DNA of 64,000 bases from assembly GCA_963791945.1 (NCBI GenBank), contig CAWBUD010000002.1, positions 2,542,001 to 2,606,000 on the forward strand, in the 5' to 3' direction. Position numbers and translations under genes: made by a program. Each line of letters begins with the position of its first letter. Position 1 is the first letter of the stretch. Below are positions 62,974 to 64,000 of this stretch, in pieces. This stretch comes from PALSA-1003 sp963791945. Its GTDB lineage: Bacteria > Pseudomonadota > Gammaproteobacteria > Burkholderiales > Casimicrobiaceae. The notes beneath the pieces are model-generated. The model did not search any database, was not told where the DNA came from, and saw only the letters and a list, made by a program, of their open reading frames with translations.

Positions 62974-64000
62974 TCACACGTTGTAATAGCGCTCGGCCCG
63001 CTTCTGCGCCCGCTCGGCCGCATCCTTCGGCGTCTTCGATCCGCTCGCCGCTTCCGCCACCATGTTGACCATGATGAAGTCGGCCATCGTGGCGGCCGAG
63101 GCGTAGCCCATTTCACCCGCGTAGCCGTTGGGCAGCATGATCTTCATCGCGTCCCGATACGGTGTGTGCTTCGGATCCGAAGTCCAGATCGGATTCGACT
63201 CGTACGCCTTGAGCGGCTGCGTCACGTATCCGATCGAGGCCTGCTGCCAGGGAACGTACTGCTCTTTTTCCATCATGAAGCGCAGGTACTCCTTGGCCGC
63301 GTTCGGATACTTCGAGTACTTGAACAGCATCATGGGGAAGAAGAGGTTGAGCTCGGTCGCCTTGCCTACCGGACCGACCGGCATGTTGGCGTGACCGATG
63401 TCCGCGGCCATCTCCTTGATCTTCGGATCCTGCGAGGTCTTCGCGGCGTAGTAAATCGAAATGCCGTTGCAGGTCACTCCGATCTGGCCGTCGAGGAACG
63501 CCTTGTTGTTGTTCGGGTCCAGCCAAGACAGCGTCCCGGGAGCGAACGTTTCATAGAGCTGCTTGGCGTATTCCAGCGCGGCGATCGTCTCCGGGCTGTT
63601 GATGACGACCTTGTTCTTCGCATCGACCATCTTGCCACCGTGCGCCCACACGAGCCAGTGCGTCCAGACATTGCCGTCGCCCGTCGCATTGCCGAGCGCG
63701 AAGCCCGGCGGCAGGCCCTTCGCCTTCAATCCCTGGCACAGCTTGAGGAAGCCCGGCAGGTCCTTGGGAAAAGCGTCGAAGCCCGCGGCTTTCATTGCGC
63801 TGATGCGATAGACCATCGCGTTGCCGGCGCACCCCATCGGCACCGCGATCCACCTGCCCTTGCTCGTGCAGTACGACTTGCACACGTCGTACCAGCCGCC
63901 GTACTTGGCGCCGAGGTAGTTGCAAAGATCGGTGACGTCGACCAGCTTCTCGGGATACTGATGGGCGTCTTCGAAGGTGCCGATGATGATGTCGGGGCCG
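62974..64000 (-). CDS. ABC transporter sugar-type substrate-binding protein (N-terminus outside window)
   Basis: About 341 codons are present, and the N-terminal part, including any signal peptide, lies beyond the right edge. The visible part fits the SBP_bac_1 family: DIIIGTFEDAHQYPEKLVDVTDL, GNAMVYRISAMKAAGFDAFPKD, TGDGNVWTHWLVWAHGG-type lobes and a C-terminal helix ending AERYYNV. It would bind the ligand for the two permeases downstream (66 bp gap). The ligand, a sugar or sugar acid, is unknown. Confidence 0.9.
   Translation of the reverse strand, partial: GPDIIIGTFEDAHQYPEKLVDVTDLCNYLGAKYGGWYDVCKSYCTSKGRWIAVPMGCAGNAMVYRISAMKAAGFDAFPKDLPGFLKLCQGLKAKGLPPGFALGNATGDGNVWTHWLVWAHGGKMVDAKNKVVINSPETIAALEYAKQLYETFAPGTLSWLDPNNNKAFLDGQIGVTCNGISIYYAAKTSQDPKIKEMAADIGHANMPVGPVGKATELNLFFPMMLFKYSKYPNAAKEYLRFMMEKEQYVPWQQASIGYVTQPLKAYESNPIWTSDPKHTPYRDAMKIMLPNGYAGEMGYASAATMADFIMVNMVAEAASGSKTPKDAAERAQKRAERYYNV

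Overview
The window is about 64 kb of GC-rich (roughly two-thirds G+C), densely coding bacterial chromosome. Gene content points to a betaproteobacterium, probably Burkholderiales-like: two BPSS1780-type membrane proteins, DUF2782 next to a beta/gamma-type thrB, a pilGHIJ-chpA twitching cluster, a yqgE-ruvX-pyrR-pyrB-pyrX operon carrying a non-catalytic dihydroorotase, YggX, a monothiol glutaredoxin and a yicC-gmk-rpoZ-spoT block. I see no rRNA or tRNA gene, prophage, insertion sequence or CRISPR array. Almost everything is housekeeping, regulatory or transport.

Layout. 1-8.3 kb: the start of a response regulator; a metallophosphoesterase translationally coupled to a Ser/Thr kinase with a fused UspA domain; DUF1223 and GlsB/YeaQ stress proteins; ada and a DMT exporter; a DUF2726 protein; a periplasmic PCuAC-like protein; a PagL-type lipid A deacylase. 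8.4-10.6 kb: groES-groEL under a perfect CIRCE operator. 10.7-23 kb: a BPSS1780 protein, a GNAT-like protein, a 117-bp tandem repeat, polA (with a degenerate proofreading site), a LOG-family protein, DUF2782, thrB, a second BPSS1780 protein, uvrD, a truncated glycosyltransferase, argA and yggX. 23-30.5 kb: an ABC_sub_bind protein, then a class III aminotransferase, a polyamine-type ABC importer and an AhpD-like protein in one probable operon. 30.5-36.5 kb: the yqgE-ruvX-pyrRBX operon and an EF-G-like GTPase. 36.6-46 kb: the Chp/Pil chemosensory operon. 46-52.8 kb: ilvA, ppx, and dnaQ-ppk1-sixA. 52.9-58.9 kb: a PP2C phosphatase/Ser-Thr kinase pair and yicC-gmk-rpoZ-spoT. 58.9-64 kb: grxD, a GST, and a sugar-type ABC importer with a D-2-hydroxyacid dehydrogenase, cut by the window edge.

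How the genes connect. Polyphosphate and stringent-response functions (ppx, ppk1, spoT, rpoZ, gmk) and two separate protein kinase/phosphatase modules sit in the same part of the chromosome as the surface-sensing Chp system. Two importer operons each carry an enzyme that probably acts on the imported compound.

The most interesting signals are: loss of the exonuclease I motif acidic residues in the 3'-5' exonuclease domain of PolA; a 117-bp (39-codon) tandem repeat ending exactly at the polA stop codon; polA and the LOG gene diverging from overlapping start codons with no intergenic space; a recurring arrangement of a -10 hexamer 7-8 nt before the start codon, which predicts leaderless mRNAs for four genes; a 22-codon ORF linking pyrB to pyrX by stop/start overlaps; and a kinase-UspA fusion coupled to a phosphoesterase. 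I did not find a clearly new multi-gene defence or biosynthetic system.
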